From: Sialis fuliginosa
Taxonomy: Eukaryota; Arthropoda; Insecta; Megaloptera; Sialidae
Direction: 5' to 3'
Length of the DNA stretch: 64,000 nucleotides
Assembly (NCBI GenBank): GCA_961205875.1
Contig: OY540812.1
Span: forward strand, 1,364,001 to 1,428,000
Shown one piece after another: positions 12,401 through 24,239 of this stretch. The position numbers and the translations under genes were made by a program. Each line of letters begins with the position of its first letter. Positions within the stretch are counted from its first letter, which is position 1. Under the pieces are notes generated by a model that saw nothing but the letters and a program-made list of their open reading frames with translations, did no database searches and was not told where the DNA came from.

Positions 12401-15400
12401 GTGTAACCAAAATTTGTCGGCGGCCATCTTTTTTTAACTGTCAAAATCGCATATTATCCCATAGGCGTCAGTTGAATATTTATAATATGCAAATATGCTT
12501 TAAATTACAATTGAATTTAGTATGTATGAGAGATGATAGTTCCAAATAGACATTTCCCTGTTAATCAATTATCATTTAAAAAAACAATATAAAACATTTA
12601 TTATTAATTAAATTTATAATTCAAAACAATTGATATTTATTTAAAAATCTGAATGATACGCCAATGACTCGTGGAGCGATATGGTAACAAAACAACGCTA
12701 GGGAATGTGTTATTTGTCCTTTATCTTTCCTTGTCTAGGATCTCTACAAACAGACCAGCCTTTTTCTGAAACAAATTTCCCTGACTTTTTTACATGTTAT
12801 ATGGAAGAATACGGAACTCTAAAGTCTAAAAATTCGTAAAACTTTTAGAGTTTTTACACTTTCACATAGAAAAGAAAGGACGCCTCTGAAAATAAATATT
12901 AAAACGGCACTGATTTATTTTAAAAATGCACTAACCTGACACACAAGTAGACAATCAGCATCGCGATGCTGATGCTCAATATCCGGACGTACGATCCCTC
13001 GAACAGTTGTATGACGATCCACGCCGTCGCTACAGAGACGCACATCAGCGTGACTGTCGCGGCGGTCGTCAGCCAGTGTTGCGCCGTGAAGCCCCTCTCC
13101 CAGTCGAGCCGTTGGTTGCGCTGGACCTCGTACGCGACGCCGCACACCTTGCACTTGGGCGTCTCCTCGTGGCTCGTCGACGCGCTCTGTCAACACGCGC
13201 AAATAAAATAAATGGCTCCTCGCAAAACTGTGCACAACTACAAAAAAAACATCTGCCAAGTAAATGCACAGTGCTTCCTCGTGCTAAATTCACTAAAACC
13301 GATTGTGTTCAGATAAATTGCCTGGCATTGGTTAACCATTTAATTTTTATACAAATTTTACTAAAAAATCTTAGTTCGAATTTTTTCTTAAAACGCACCT
13401 GAATATTTTTTCATATATTTTTAATTTTTTGACAATTTCAATCTAAATCTAAATTTATGCAAATGTCAAAATGACATTTAAAACGTCAAAGTGACATTTA
13501 AAACGCCAAAGTGACATTTAAAACGTCAAAATGACACTTAATATATCCAATCAAATATCAATTTAGAAAAACAAAACACGAATTTTTAAAATTAATTTAG
13601 ATAAATTTTTGTAAGGGAATATTTTACAACAAACGTAGTAGACCCATATTATAGGAAATTTAATTCTCTACAAAAAATATTCTATAAAATTTTCTCGTAA
13701 CATGTGTCGTTCTTGAGATATCTTGAAAAAATAAATATTTTGGGGTGTCACCCCTCCCCCTTACACACGATTTTGATGATTTTGAAATGGGACCGTCCTC
13801 AAACCAAACCCAACCATCCGACCAAGTTTCAATAATATCTATTCAGTGGTTCATGAGTTATGCGTGTGACAAGGATTCAGGGGACAGACAGACAGACACG
13901 GAACGAAAAGTGTTTGTCTTGACGTGAAACGGATAAATAAATTTAAAATTTTGAAATTGGAGAACTTTTTTTTTGTCTCAATCTGAAACGATCACATAGC
14001 TTCTCGTATCTTCGATATTGCGAGGAAGCAAAAACGTACTTAAGGATTATATGGACGGACAATCAGATACAAAAGTAGCTAAATTTTGAAATTTACAAAT
14101 ATCTGCATTATAAATATCGTAATAGATGTTATAAATAATACAAATTATAACTAGAGTCGTTAACTTACATATATATATGAAGCTAATTTTTCCTCTCCAA
14201 TGACTATTTTGTTAAATTTGTACAAATTCTAATAAAGATAGTTTATTATTTTGACACTGACTATACGGCAAATTCAACCTAACAAAAATATATTTTAAAT
14301 ATAATTTACGTTATTTATAGCTGCAAATTAATAAATATAGTTTATATAATTATTAAAAATACGCAATCCTGTGTTATAAATATAACAATTATTGATATTT
14401 ATCATTATTAACGTAAATATTTAATATTCTAATAATTAGTTTTCACAACGCTATTGTCATTTTCAGGTTGGTAAATATTGCTGTCAAACACTAATAGAAT
14501 ATCTTGATATTTTATTATTTATGCACTTTTAATTGCACTATGTACTAAATTTCTCTTTAATTCTCTATAAGAAACATAAAATATGACTTAATTATAAAAA
14601 ACAAAGATCTTTTATAATCGTTTTTTCACAAAATACTTAGTTTACATTGTTATCAAATTTACATGCATAACAGTCGTAGAGCGGGAAATTTAAAATTTTG
14701 TTGTATTATAATTTATTTCTCGGAAACGGTTTAGTGAAAACATATGATATTTTGCATAATTGTTCAACTAATCAAATACTACACTCCCTCAAAAAATTAG
14801 AAAATCGGTAGCATTTTATCAATGTGTTTTACCTAAAAAATGCCGAAAAATATCAGTTTCCCATAAGAACACATGTTAAATTTAAATCAATATAATTCCT
14901 AAACGGCTTAGTGAATCAATTTAATATTTTGTCTATTGCATAAGAATGCTAATGGGAACATTCCAACCAATTTTCATGTATTTGGTAGCATTTTGAAATA
15001 CATCCCATACATCCTTAATTATTAATTTGAAAGAATTGATAATTTAGAAACTAACCTCAACAAGCCACCGTCGTAGACATTCGTGATGTACGCTGGACAC
15101 ATCGCCGGTGCATTGACACGGCTGTATAAGAGGCTCGTCTTTCTCATTATCATAACAGATCCAGCAGTCCTTGCGGTTTGTTGCCAGAAACGATTCACCT
15201 TCTTCTTCGGCTTCTAGCGTCTAAAATTAAATAATCATTCACACAAACTTTCCAATATCGACTATTGAATCGTAAATAACTACCTTATCGGCAACGTGAG
15301 GTGCAGAATCAAAGTCAAGTCTACGCAACAGTTTCCGAGGGTTCAGTATCCACAGCTCTCCCGGGTGCATGCAGTTCCAGAGTACGCAAGGGAACCAAAC

Positions 15401-16911
15401 TGCGACACCGATCTCGACTACGCGGAACACGATATCATGCCAGTTGCGAGACATTACGGGAACTCTGAAAACGAACATTTATTTAATACTAGCTGGTACC
15501 CTCGACTTCATTAGGTTAGGTTAAAGCTGTCAGACATAAAACCTATGAAATAGAAGAAGAAGAAGATAAGATGGTCGATAAAACAGGTTGTGTGTACAAA
15601 TGTCACCTATTTTTTTTATCTAATAATTTTTCGAGATACAAAGTAGCCTATGTCCTTCTTCAAGATGCAAGCTATCTCCCTGCCAAATTTCATCAAAATC
15701 GGTTCAGCGGTTTAACCGTGAAAAGGTAATTAACAGAATGTTTTTTTTTGTTAACTTACTTCTTTTTCCAAAATTCACTGAGCGTTTCAGATAGCAGAAA
15801 ACCAACGATAATTGTCATCATAAATGCTTGACTCAACAAACCGACTCGGGACTGATGAAGCTGAGATGTATTTACTTTCTGTTCGAAACTAGAAACGTTT
15901 TCTTTTATTGATTCATCATTGGCGGGCTAAAAAATTCAATAATAATAATTTACAATAATTAAATAATAATTATAAAGGATATCTAACCTGTTTTACTAAT
16001 TTATCGGTTACTTCTTTAGATGGACCGGCCACTGAAGCGTCAGATACAGACGGAGTACGTTTTTTCTGTATAGCATTTGATATTTTCGAAGGGGGTGCGA
16101 TATCGCTTACGAATCCACCTCGCACTTTGAAAAAAACTTCCACGCCGTAGATTAAGAAGAAAATTACGACTATGAAAAGTAGTACGGCATAACAACCATT
16201 GAAAATGTGAGTGTATAAACTCTGAAAAATAAAAACATATTATTACAAATTCACATTTTTCTCCTGAAACTAAAAATCGAGACTTACTTTTTCCTCAGCA
16301 GATGTATCAGCAATTTGAGTTGTTACAAATTCAACCAGCAAAAGACTGTAAGTGATCAAATTGAATGTTGCAAAACCCAAGAACGATTTTGATAAAAACT
16401 GTGGTTTTTCCCACGGTATATCTCGTAGATGAAAAACCTCTGCCCAAAAACAAACAATTAGAGAAGATCCTGACATCAGAAGTGGATAATAAGCGCTGAG
16501 AAGACTACTGGACCACCCTTCTTTAAAAGCTCCCTAAAATTAAATACATTAATTTATATACAAACAATAAAAAAATAAAATTCAACTTACCGGATATGTA
16601 AAATAAGCCCCCCGAATCAAACTAGCAAGAAATGCAACAAAGTATAATAACTTCTGTATCGTCACACGACAAGCTCTGAGCAACGTAGGCGCCTTGAGCC
16701 TCTGGTATTCGGAGATAACGCACATGAGAAGTTGGACAGCACAAACGAGAGCAACGCAGAGGAAAACTCCCCCGATGCCTGCATGGTACGGTAAATTAGG
16801 TCCATCACAACGGTCCCCCGTGAACCGGATTTCACAAACGCATGTGCCATTCATGCACTCACCTCGACCAGAGCAGTCTCCGCAAGTCATGATCCGAGGC
16901 CCCCACAGCAT
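9464..16911 (-). CDS. EGF / multi-pass membrane / RING-CH E3 ligase-like protein
   Basis: There are eight coding exons: 16911-16591, 16533-16288, 16221-15988, 15926-15760, 15464-15284, 15220-15056, 13186-12936 and 9602-9464. All phases agree, giving 567 codons. An EGF-like six-cysteine module (Cys10, 13, 19, 24, 26, 35) is followed by seven hydrophobic segments. A RING-CH finger (CWICYD at 402-407; CQC; HHEC; CKVC at 450-453) follows, then two more membrane segments and a tail ending FLGLNTVNAYQRAKV...PAEPASI in the distant last exon. An extracellular EGF module plus seven crossings puts the RING-CH in the cytosol before a membrane hairpin, as in MARCH ligases. The first membrane block loosely resembles the TOM1/GPR137 type. 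The exon 1 frame is open to the acceptor at about 16921, so an upstream signal-peptide exon is possible. Confidence 0.85.
9703..11915. mobile_element. Nested inverted-repeat element in the last RING-CH intron, flanked by a 22-25 bp direct repeat
   Basis: The outer element begins CAAGGTTAGTATCG and ends TATATACCTTG. AGGAAAGACTATGGATACAT (extended to 25 bp) occurs immediately left (9681-9705) and right (11916-11940). The inner ends carry CAAGGTATATAAAGACAAGG (9724) and its complement (11896-11915). With the inner insertion removed, the element is a foldback with arms of about 240 bp, carrying GACCAATCAGCGTTGGCGCG on both sides of a centre near 11660. The long flanking repeat is unusual for a DNA transposon. 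Confidence 0.7.
9751..11416. mobile_element. Terminal-inverted-repeat element with 9-bp target duplication
   Basis: The ends are CAAGGTTAGTATATGTATAG and its near-complement finishing at 11416, with about 30 bp of terminal similarity including GGTTACCTCAGTAG. An exact 9-bp duplication GGTAGTCTC lies at 9742-9750 and 11417-11425. A 9-bp duplication suggests a Mutator-like transposase. The interior holds a short ATG frame of 60 codons at 10042-10224 (MSEGTVSICKSNSKRQRKK at its start), preceded by a plausible acceptor. I do not recognise its product, and the downstream sequence is interrupted by stops. Confidence 0.75.
13236..14030. repeat. Interspersed repeat, related to sequences at 18105-19290
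   Basis: It begins at about 13236 with CATCTGCCAAGTAAATGCAC, beside an exon of the RING-CH gene. The same motif recurs inverted near 18275 and 19275. Further shared blocks are the stretch around GGTTAACCATTTAATTTT, the CCCCTCCCCCTTACACACGA segment at 13750, and the GACAGACAGACAGACACGG segment at 13885. The (GACA)n tail type is seen in many insect LINE or SINE 3' ends. Four near-identical short blocks containing TGACATTTAAAACG lie at 13470-13530. Confidence 0.65.
15487..15745 (+). repeat. Degenerate LINE/SINE 3'-end relic inside a RING-CH intron
   Basis: It starts ATACTAGCTGGTACCCTCGA and contains AAAGTAGCCTATGTCCTTCT, AAGCTATCTCCCTGCCAAAT and TCATCAAAATCGGTTCAGCG, then GTGAAAAGGTAA. From general knowledge, this order of words is characteristic of a dispersed retroelement tail common in insect genomes. 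It lies in the intron between the exons at 15926-15760 and 15464-15284 and has no coding capacity. Confidence 0.6.
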
Positions 16912-16924
16912 CGCAATCGACTAA

Positions 16925-18104
16925 AAAGTTATTTAAATTCTATGTATAGATATGTTTCATTTAATTTTAGATAACAATAAGTTTATTAAACCTTTCACAA
17001 ATGCATAAAATATTTATTTGATACCAAAAGATAATTGCGATTTATAAATCAGATAGTATTTTGAAAAATACGCACCAAAAATTAATTATTCCTTTATAAG
17101 GATTGTATGATTTTTTATTGTTGCTATTATTTCACAGTTGTAATTTATATTATATCCGGCTTAAAGCCAATGATGCACGATATTTAAAACCCCACAATCA
17201 CTACAAATTTATACGTAACAAAATGTGTAAAAAATAAATTAAATACGGCCACTTTTTTAACTTCACATCAACAATATTTTTAATGTGATATAAACGTCAG
17301 ATGTAGCCATTTTGTAATATCACAGCTGGAAAATGCTGAAGTACACAAATAATTTAAGTATTTTCTCTGTTCTATCGATGTATTTTTCTATAACGCTATT
17401 TCTTTTCGTGACCTTTGTTGTTATTGTAGTATTCCTTCCTCATCTCGTTTCTTTGTTCAAGATTTTAGGGGATTTTAATGATTTATAGGGAGTTTGTTTT
17501 TATGTTTTACAAATTAATTAATTTTAAAAAATATGCACATAAATTAAAAATATGATAAGTTCCATTTCCTTATCATTATGCATACATTTACTATTTACTA
17601 CTACAACATATTTCATTATTTAAGATTATCTACCTTATTTATTTTCACTTCTATGTATATATTTTATTATTTATTTACTTTGTAAAATGATAATTAAATT
17701 AAAAATAATATATTATTAATGTACCTACCAACTTTTGTATGAATAATTCCATTATTTTCTCTGAAAGTGATTTCTATATAAATATTATGGTTTATGTACT
17801 TAGATATTCAACAAACTACAAACATAACTTTCTAAATGACATTTTTCATAATTTTATAAAATAATATGATATGGTCTAATTGTTACAATATCAGAAATGA
17901 AAGACAAGAAAAATACTGCGATTTCTAAAAAAAATAATTAAACACGCATTAGTCTTTAAAAATAAATTAAGTATTTATTTTTTTATTGCATTTAATTTGA
18001 TTATTACATTCAAAGAAATAATTGTTAGAATAATAACGCATATATCAAATATGATAATCATATAGTTAAACAAAAAATTTAAAATATACGAAAAAATAAT
18101 CAGG
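16925..18104. other. AT-rich region upstream of the RING-CH gene
   Basis: No exon with coding character was found on either strand. On the minus strand a short ATG frame (MATSDVYITLK, near 17314) lies upstream of the first recognised exon. It could be part of a leader exon, but no convincing splice donor accompanies it. The rest is A/T-rich without recognisable repeats. Confidence 0.35.
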
Positions 18105-19439
18105 TGCGTTTTAAGAAAAATTTCGAACTAATATTTTTAGTAAAATTGTATAAAAATTAAATGGTTAACCAATTCCAGGCAATTTATCTAAACACTATCG
18201 GTTTTTATTTAAATTCTTCAATAATTAACTACCTTTGGTGAATTATGCAAGAGGAAGCACTGTGCATTTACTAGACAGATGTTTTATTTATGTATTGTAT
18301 AGGTTATGTATGTATACAATTTTGGCGACCCAGATAATTTGATGTTTCGACCCAAATAATTTGATAGACTGTTTTTCATATTAAATTCAGTGGCGTAGAA
18401 TGTATAACAATTAGAAAGTTTGCATTTTGGTGTTGTTAGTAGACCAACACCAAAGCTAGTTTGGTCGAAAATTGACATAATCGTTAAGGGTCACACCCCT
18501 CCCCTCCACCCCCCCCACCACTCCCAACTTGTCAACAATTATCTAATAAAATTAATTTAGACAAATAAATGAAAAAATATATATAATTACAAATACAAAC
18601 AAAAATTTACCCCTCCCTATTTTGGGCCTTATTTAATTTTCTTTCGATACAGGAAGCTTTGTGATCGTTTTAAAAAAAATGTTCTTTGATTTCATAATTT
18701 TAAATTGATTTTTCCGTTTCAGGTCAAGATAAATACTTTTTGTTCCGTGTCTGTCTGTCTGTCCGTCTGTGTGTTTGTCAGTCCCCCTGAATCCTTGTCG
18801 CACGCATAGTTAATATTATTGAAACTTGGTTGGATGGTTAAGTCTGACTTGAGGACGGTTCCATTTCAAAATCATTAAAATCGTGTGTAAGGGGGAGGGG
18901 TGACATCCCAAAATATTTATTTTTTCAAGATATCTTAAGAACGATACATGCTACGTAAAAATTTTATAAGATCTTTTTTGTAGAGCATTCAATTTCCTAT
19001 AATATGGGTCTACAACGTTTGTTGTAAAATATTCCCTTACAAAGATTTATCTCAATTTGCTTTTAAAAATCGTATTTTGTTATTTTAAATTGATATTTAC
19101 TTTGATATATTGTCAAAAATAATAAACTAATCAGACGCGTCTTAAGAAAAATTTCTAACTAATATTTTTTAGTAAAATTGTATAAAAACGTGCTTTATTG
19201 GTTTTTATTTAAATTGTTCAATAATTAACTACCTTTGGTGAATTTGGCATGAGGAAGCACTGTGCATTTACTTGGCAGATGTTATTTTTATATAAATATT
19301 ATTATATGCAAAAAATAATGTAATTATTAAAATAAATATTGCATTAATTGTTTTTTTTAACAGTTGGCGTGCATATTTCTGCAATCGTAGGGATATGTTA
19401 TGTTGTATAAACTTACAGTACCGCCACTGGATTTTATCC
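18105..19439. repeat. Two inverted copies of the 13236 repeat, partly inside a CAGTGGCG-ended segment
   Basis: At 18105-18290 and 19130-19290 the sequence is the reverse complement of 13240-13420 (for example GAGGAAGCACTGTGCATTTA). At 18640-18960 the (TGTC)n block and GTGTAAGGGGGAGGGGTGAC match 13740-13960 inverted. A CAGTGGCGTAGAATGT end at 18388 and a GTACCGCCACTG end at 19428-19439 are inverted as in hAT elements. The flanking octamers do not match, so this is either an old insertion or a chance pair. Confidence 0.55.
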
Positions 19440-19499
19440 ACTTTTTCGTTCAAAGGTGTCTACGGGAATGGAGTGCAGGAGTTAAAAGTGTTACGGAGA

Positions 19500-19686
19500 A
19501 AGTTGTAATAATAACAATCTGAGTCAGATCTCTTCAGATCCGTTGTGTATTCGTTAGTATGGTGTGTTAGTACGCGCTAGCAACACCAGGAGGCGCGTGC
19601 GCTGCCGATCCAACCAATCATGACACAGTTGTTTGTTGTATAGAGGTTGTGCCCATTGTTGGAAATTTATACAGTTTTGCCAACAC
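19500..19686 (+). promoter_or_regulatory. Possible 5' non-coding exon of the CRAL-TRIO gene
   Basis: This is a less AT-rich stretch in an AT-rich region (CGCGCTAGCAACACCAGGAG; GGCGCGTGCGCTGCCGATCC). It contains a CCAATCA box and ends in a donor, AACAC|GTAAGT. A possible partner acceptor, TTTTGTTTCAG, ends at 24092, upstream of the CRAL-TRIO start codon. The link is inferred and the start is approximate. Confidence 0.3.
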
Positions 19687-19689
19687 GTA

Positions 19690-21430
19690 AGTTTTATTTT
19701 TGAATTTTAATTGTTGATCAAATATATTTTAACTGTTTTTAAACGTTATATATGAATGAATAATTTATAATATTGTAGATTTCTTTTACAAAGATGTAAT
19801 TTAGTTCAAACCATCTATACATGGCACATGGTTAATTAATTTCTATATTTTTAATTATAGACTTCTAGGTCAAGTTTTAATAAAAAGTAAATATTTCTTG
19901 AATTTAAAAAAATCGTAAGTCAAATAGCCGATAAGTACACGTGATTATACTTTTATTCAATTTTATTATCAATAAAAGCCATTTGCATTAATTTGTTCAC
20001 ATTTAAACGTCTTTTAATATTTATTATGAGTTATTATGACACACTTTTCAAGTTACATATAAATTTCTATTGTTTTATTACACTTTTTATTACCTACATA
20101 TTTTATTGTGTTATACAATTAATTGTTTGAATTATTTTTATTTTAGTATTCTATTGATAGTTTGTTGTTTTTACTTTGACCTTAATTCTCCTGTAGCCTT
20201 TATTGTAATTTGATAAGGTATATACACACTGTTGAATTTTAAAATCGTGTCCTTCGTCCTAAATGAACAATATTTAGGTCATATAAGTTATTTTTTTTAT
20301 AATAATTATTTATATAATTATAATTAACCGTACATTAGGTACTCATAGGGCGGAAAATTGAAAAGGGCGTCAAAATCAATGTTTATTTATAAATTTATTT
20401 AGCATTTTTCATTTTTATTCAATTTTGATTATTCTCGAGTTTACCTTATTTTTCTCCCACATAGGGGTTGAATTTCGGAAAATCCCTTCTTATGGGTACT
20501 CCTAATTTTTACGTTGTTAGATCCAAGGGTTTGATCTAGGTGTTGATGAGTCAAGCATCAAGCACCCAGGACTTATTTCTTCTAGATATATTTGTTTATT
20601 ATATTGATTGAACTAGAAAATAAAAGTAGAACCGAGTTCTATTGATTAAGACCTACATTTTGATACCCCACATGCCTTTATTCCTATAACGCCCCCCTGA
20701 AATAAGGGTTTTCCAAAAAATTTAATCTAATTATAATTTGCATGCTTATAGCTTTTTGTAAAATTTACGAGGTATTCTAATCGGAACCCTACAAATAATA
20801 TTTCTCTTATGACCTAGTGATCCAAAAACATTTTTTACGAACTAATAACTCGAGCACAAATATTATTTATTAATAAATCTAAATGTTCATTCATTTCAGA
20901 ATCTAGCGTTTCAATTACAGCTAGCTTGTATCATATAAAAGACAATAAGTTACTGGCACCAGTCTTGGACAATACCCTAGTTTGGACACTTGTACTAAAT
21001 TAGAAATATTTGTTGATATTTAAAAAACAGCTTAATTTCATGACAATCGGCCAATGAGTGTCAAAATGGTGGACATTTAAACTAATTATTAGTGTAATAT
21101 ATATTTATTAATTATTATATTATCATAGAAACTGCTTTACATTGTCTACAATTTTACAATTCTTTATTGTATAACTTTTGTGTCGTAATACTAGGAAGTG
21201 TCCATCACTGGGTACCCATTATTGGGTTTACTTTATCCATTACTGGAAAAAAAAACATAAACAAAATAAAAGACTATAATTTAAAAAACAAACTATATTT
21301 GCGAACTTTTGTAATTAAATTTATTTAATTAGTAAAAAAAATTACTTTTTTTATTAGTAACATGAGTTTATGAGAATTAAAAAAAAAGCCCGTTAATCCC
21401 AAAAAACAGTAAAAAAAACCCAGCAATACG
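19690..21430. other. AT-rich DNA without a recognised gene
   Basis: No coding exon was recognised. A segment at about 20340-20830 has a somewhat different composition (AGGGCGTCAAAATCAATG; AACGCCCCCCTGAAATAAGG) and may be an old mobile-element relic. No paired ends or target duplication were found. Confidence 0.4.
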
Positions 21431-21440
21431 GTGTTTTAAA

Positions 21441-21703
21441 CAGGGCCGTAACTGCAAACTTGGGGGCCCCGAAAAAATGAAAAATTGAAGACCTTTTTTT
21501 TTTTTTTATTCATACTTGGAAATGTACCACTTATTTGTAATTTAAATTTTAATAACCTTTTTTTTTTTTTAGTCGACAAGTTTTTTTATGTAATTTTTCT
21601 TATTAACTTTATTTTCATGAACAATTTGTTTAACATTTTCAAGAACCAAATAAAAATAAAAGTTTTACATTGGCCCCCTACGTGTGTGGTAGTTACGGCC
21701 CTG
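21441..21703. mobile_element. hAT-type MITE, 263 bp, with 8-bp target duplication
   Basis: The inverted ends are CAGGGCCGTAACTGC and GTAGTTACGGCCCTG. An exact 8-bp duplication GTTTTAAA lies at 21433-21440 and 21704-21711. Inside each end are G-rich and C-rich tracts (TTGGGGGCCCC; GGCCCCCTA), and the interior is A/T-rich. No transposase is present. End type and duplication length point to hAT. Confidence 0.9.
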
Positions 21704-22131
21704 GTTTTAAAACACTTCGTATTTAAAAATGTATATTTGTCAAAAAGACACGATGTTGCTGTTTTGTTTTTTCGGTCTAAACACGGCATTACTCTTAAAG
21801 CGGCCAAGACTGGTGCCAGTACCTTAATTACTTAAATCGGTAAGAACTAACAATTCTAATGTCTTATTATGTTAGTGCTTGGTTCCATACGCATAACGAA
21901 TTTCACTTTCTTTTCAGCAAAACTTTCTTTTTGTGTAACTTTGTGATATCTAAATATCTGTTGTATGCTTTTACGTGACTATGGGTTATGCAAATTAATA
22001 ATTAAAATTTATTGTATGTTTATTTTAAAAATAGAACACGAAAATATGTATATTCATATTGATTTAATTACGTAATTTTTTTGATTTCTAACATTCAGTT
22101 CAAATTTTGTAGTATTTGTTCTATGCATAGA

Positions 22132-23058
22132 CATGGGCGTAGCCAGGATTTTGTTCAGGGGGGGGCAAAAAAAATTTTTTAAAACCAATTGGTCGGCGTG
22201 TTTTGCCTAGGACCCCGAGGTAATGAGAGAGGGGGGAGCAAAAAAAGCTCTCACATTATTGTGGTAACCTTACCTAAAAACTTTATAAAAAAAATTTTTA
22301 ATAAAAATATTTTCAATGGGCCTCAAATTTTTTGCGTCTGGGACCTCGAAATGTGTAAGAACGGCTCTGATAAATGGCCATTAATGTAAACATTTGGTAA
22401 ATCCTTTTTTTCTTAAATGTAATTCTATCGTTTCGTTGCAATTTGGAACTTTGGCTCGTGAAAATCCGTGATTTTCATTAACTTAATAAATCAATTTTTT
22501 GGTGTGTTCTTGATTATCATCGAGGAATTGTAAAAGAGCTATGAAAAAATTAACATTTTCATTATTTATTAAATCTCTAGATAGGTGCGCAAAAAGTAAC
22601 AATGACAAGTCATTCTTTTTTTCATTTCTTCTTTTATTTTCGCCACATTTTTTTCAATCAATTAAATTTATATGTATGTGCATATCTTTTTGAAGACATA
22701 ATCCTCTACAAAAATGTACTCTACGTTGCTATTTTGGTGTTTTTTTTTATTTATAATTTTTTTTTAATGTAAAAAATCGATCTAATTTGAATTGATAATA
22801 TACATGTATAGTTGAAATATCAAAAAAACTTTTTTTTGTATAAAAGGGATAAAAAGGCAATGACATGAATAGTAAAATGTCAATATTTAGCCAATGAACT
22901 GATTCATTTGTTACTCTTAGTTCACGAGCTAGGGGGAGGGGCAAACTAGTCTAGAAATATACCTGTTTGGACAATAATACTGATTTACTTATTACTTTTT
23001 GTCCACAAGCTAGGGGGGGGCAAGCGCCCCCCCCTGCCCCACCCTGGCTACGCCCATG
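22132..23058. mobile_element. hAT-type non-autonomous element, 927 bp, with 8-bp target duplication
   Basis: The ends CATGGGCGTAGCCAGG and CCTGGCTACGCCCATG are perfect inverted repeats. They are flanked by an exact 8-bp duplication TGCATAGA at 22124-22131 and 23059-23066. Long G and C runs lie just inside the ends. No coding exon was recognised. The closeness of ends and flanks suggests a fairly young insertion. Confidence 0.9.
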
Positions 23059-23073
23059 TGCATAGACATAAAG

Positions 23074-24018
23074 CAGTGGCAAAGCGTCCATGGAAGCAGG
23101 GGAAGCAGTGCTTCCCTTTCTTTATGGGTAAATTATACAAATCTGTGTTTTCAGTTAATAAATTATTTAAAAATATTATTAGAATATTCACTAATATTTT
23201 AACCAAAAGTCAAAAATAGTATTTAATATTAATTTACACGTTCAGTTATAAAACTATAATACCTCTACGTCTTATTTTCTTGTATTTTAGTCGATATTTG
23301 TATGACGAGTTGAAGTTCACTGTAGGAAATTTGACTAAAAAATTTAGACTTTTTAATTTCGTTAAAAGTATGTTTATTGTATAGAAAATGACGTGAAAAG
23401 TTGTTTGTTTCAAACCGCAGGTCTGTATCTCAAACCGTTCTCGAGATATGACCTCTCAAAGTTTTAATTTTTTCAAATTTTTGGAGAAAAAAGACCATAA
23501 CTTTTGAACGAGTGGTCGGAATTGATTTTAGTTGACGGATATGAAATCAGCGTGTCAAAATCTATATAATGGCATGTATAATAGTTTAAAATTCGACAGA
23601 AAAATTTTGGCCAAAAATCGACATTTTTTTAAGGTATACCCCTTTGAATTTTTTCGATTTTTCGCAAAAATTTTTTTTTCGTGTTTTAAGGTATTATACA
23701 TGTCATTATATATATTTTGACACGCTGATTTCAAATCCGTCAACTAAAATCAATTCCGACCACGCGTTCAAAAGTTATGGCCTTTTTTCTCCAAAAATTT
23801 GAAAAAACTGAAACTTTGAGAGGCTATATCTCGAGAACGGTTTGAGATACAGACCTGCGGTTTGAAACAATCAACTTTTCACTTCATTTTCTATACAATA
23901 AACATACTTTTAACGAAATCAAAAATTCGAAATTTTTTAGTGATATTTCCTGCAGTAAACTTCAACTCGTCATACAAATATCGACTAAAATACAAAAAAA
24001 TAAGACGTAGAGGTATTA
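23074..24018. mobile_element. Palindromic foldback element, copy B (reverse orientation, one end missing)
   Basis: It begins CAGTGGCAAAGCGTCCATGG, the reverse of the copy A right end, and lies 15 bp after the end of the previous element. The palindromic core runs from about 23258 to 24018, centred on GGTATACCCC. The sequence beyond the core, including the second terminus, is absent. The arms remain almost fully complementary. Confidence 0.85.
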
Positions 24019-24239
24019 TTATATATAAAAAAACATACTTTTAACACATCTACTTTATTATTATTAATTATTTTATTTTATTTTGTTTCAGAATCCAAAA
24101 TAACAATACAAAAGAAATCTACAAGATATACAGTAATTGTAGTGAACGTTTTTCGTTGTAGACAATTGCTAATATTTAATTGGTTGACATCCAAACACAA
24201 GAAAACATCGAGAAATTAATAAAACAATAACTTAAGACA

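Noticed and set aside
12915-13402. Long overlapping open frames on both strands around 12966-13400
   Set aside because: Only the minus-strand frame from 13186 to 12936 has splice sites, correct phase and RING-CH/membrane content. The others are shadows in a less AT-rich exon.
18388-19439. A complete hAT element with CAGTGGCG ends
   Set aside because: The flanking octamers (ATTAAATT and GATTTTAT) do not match, so an intact insertion cannot be claimed.
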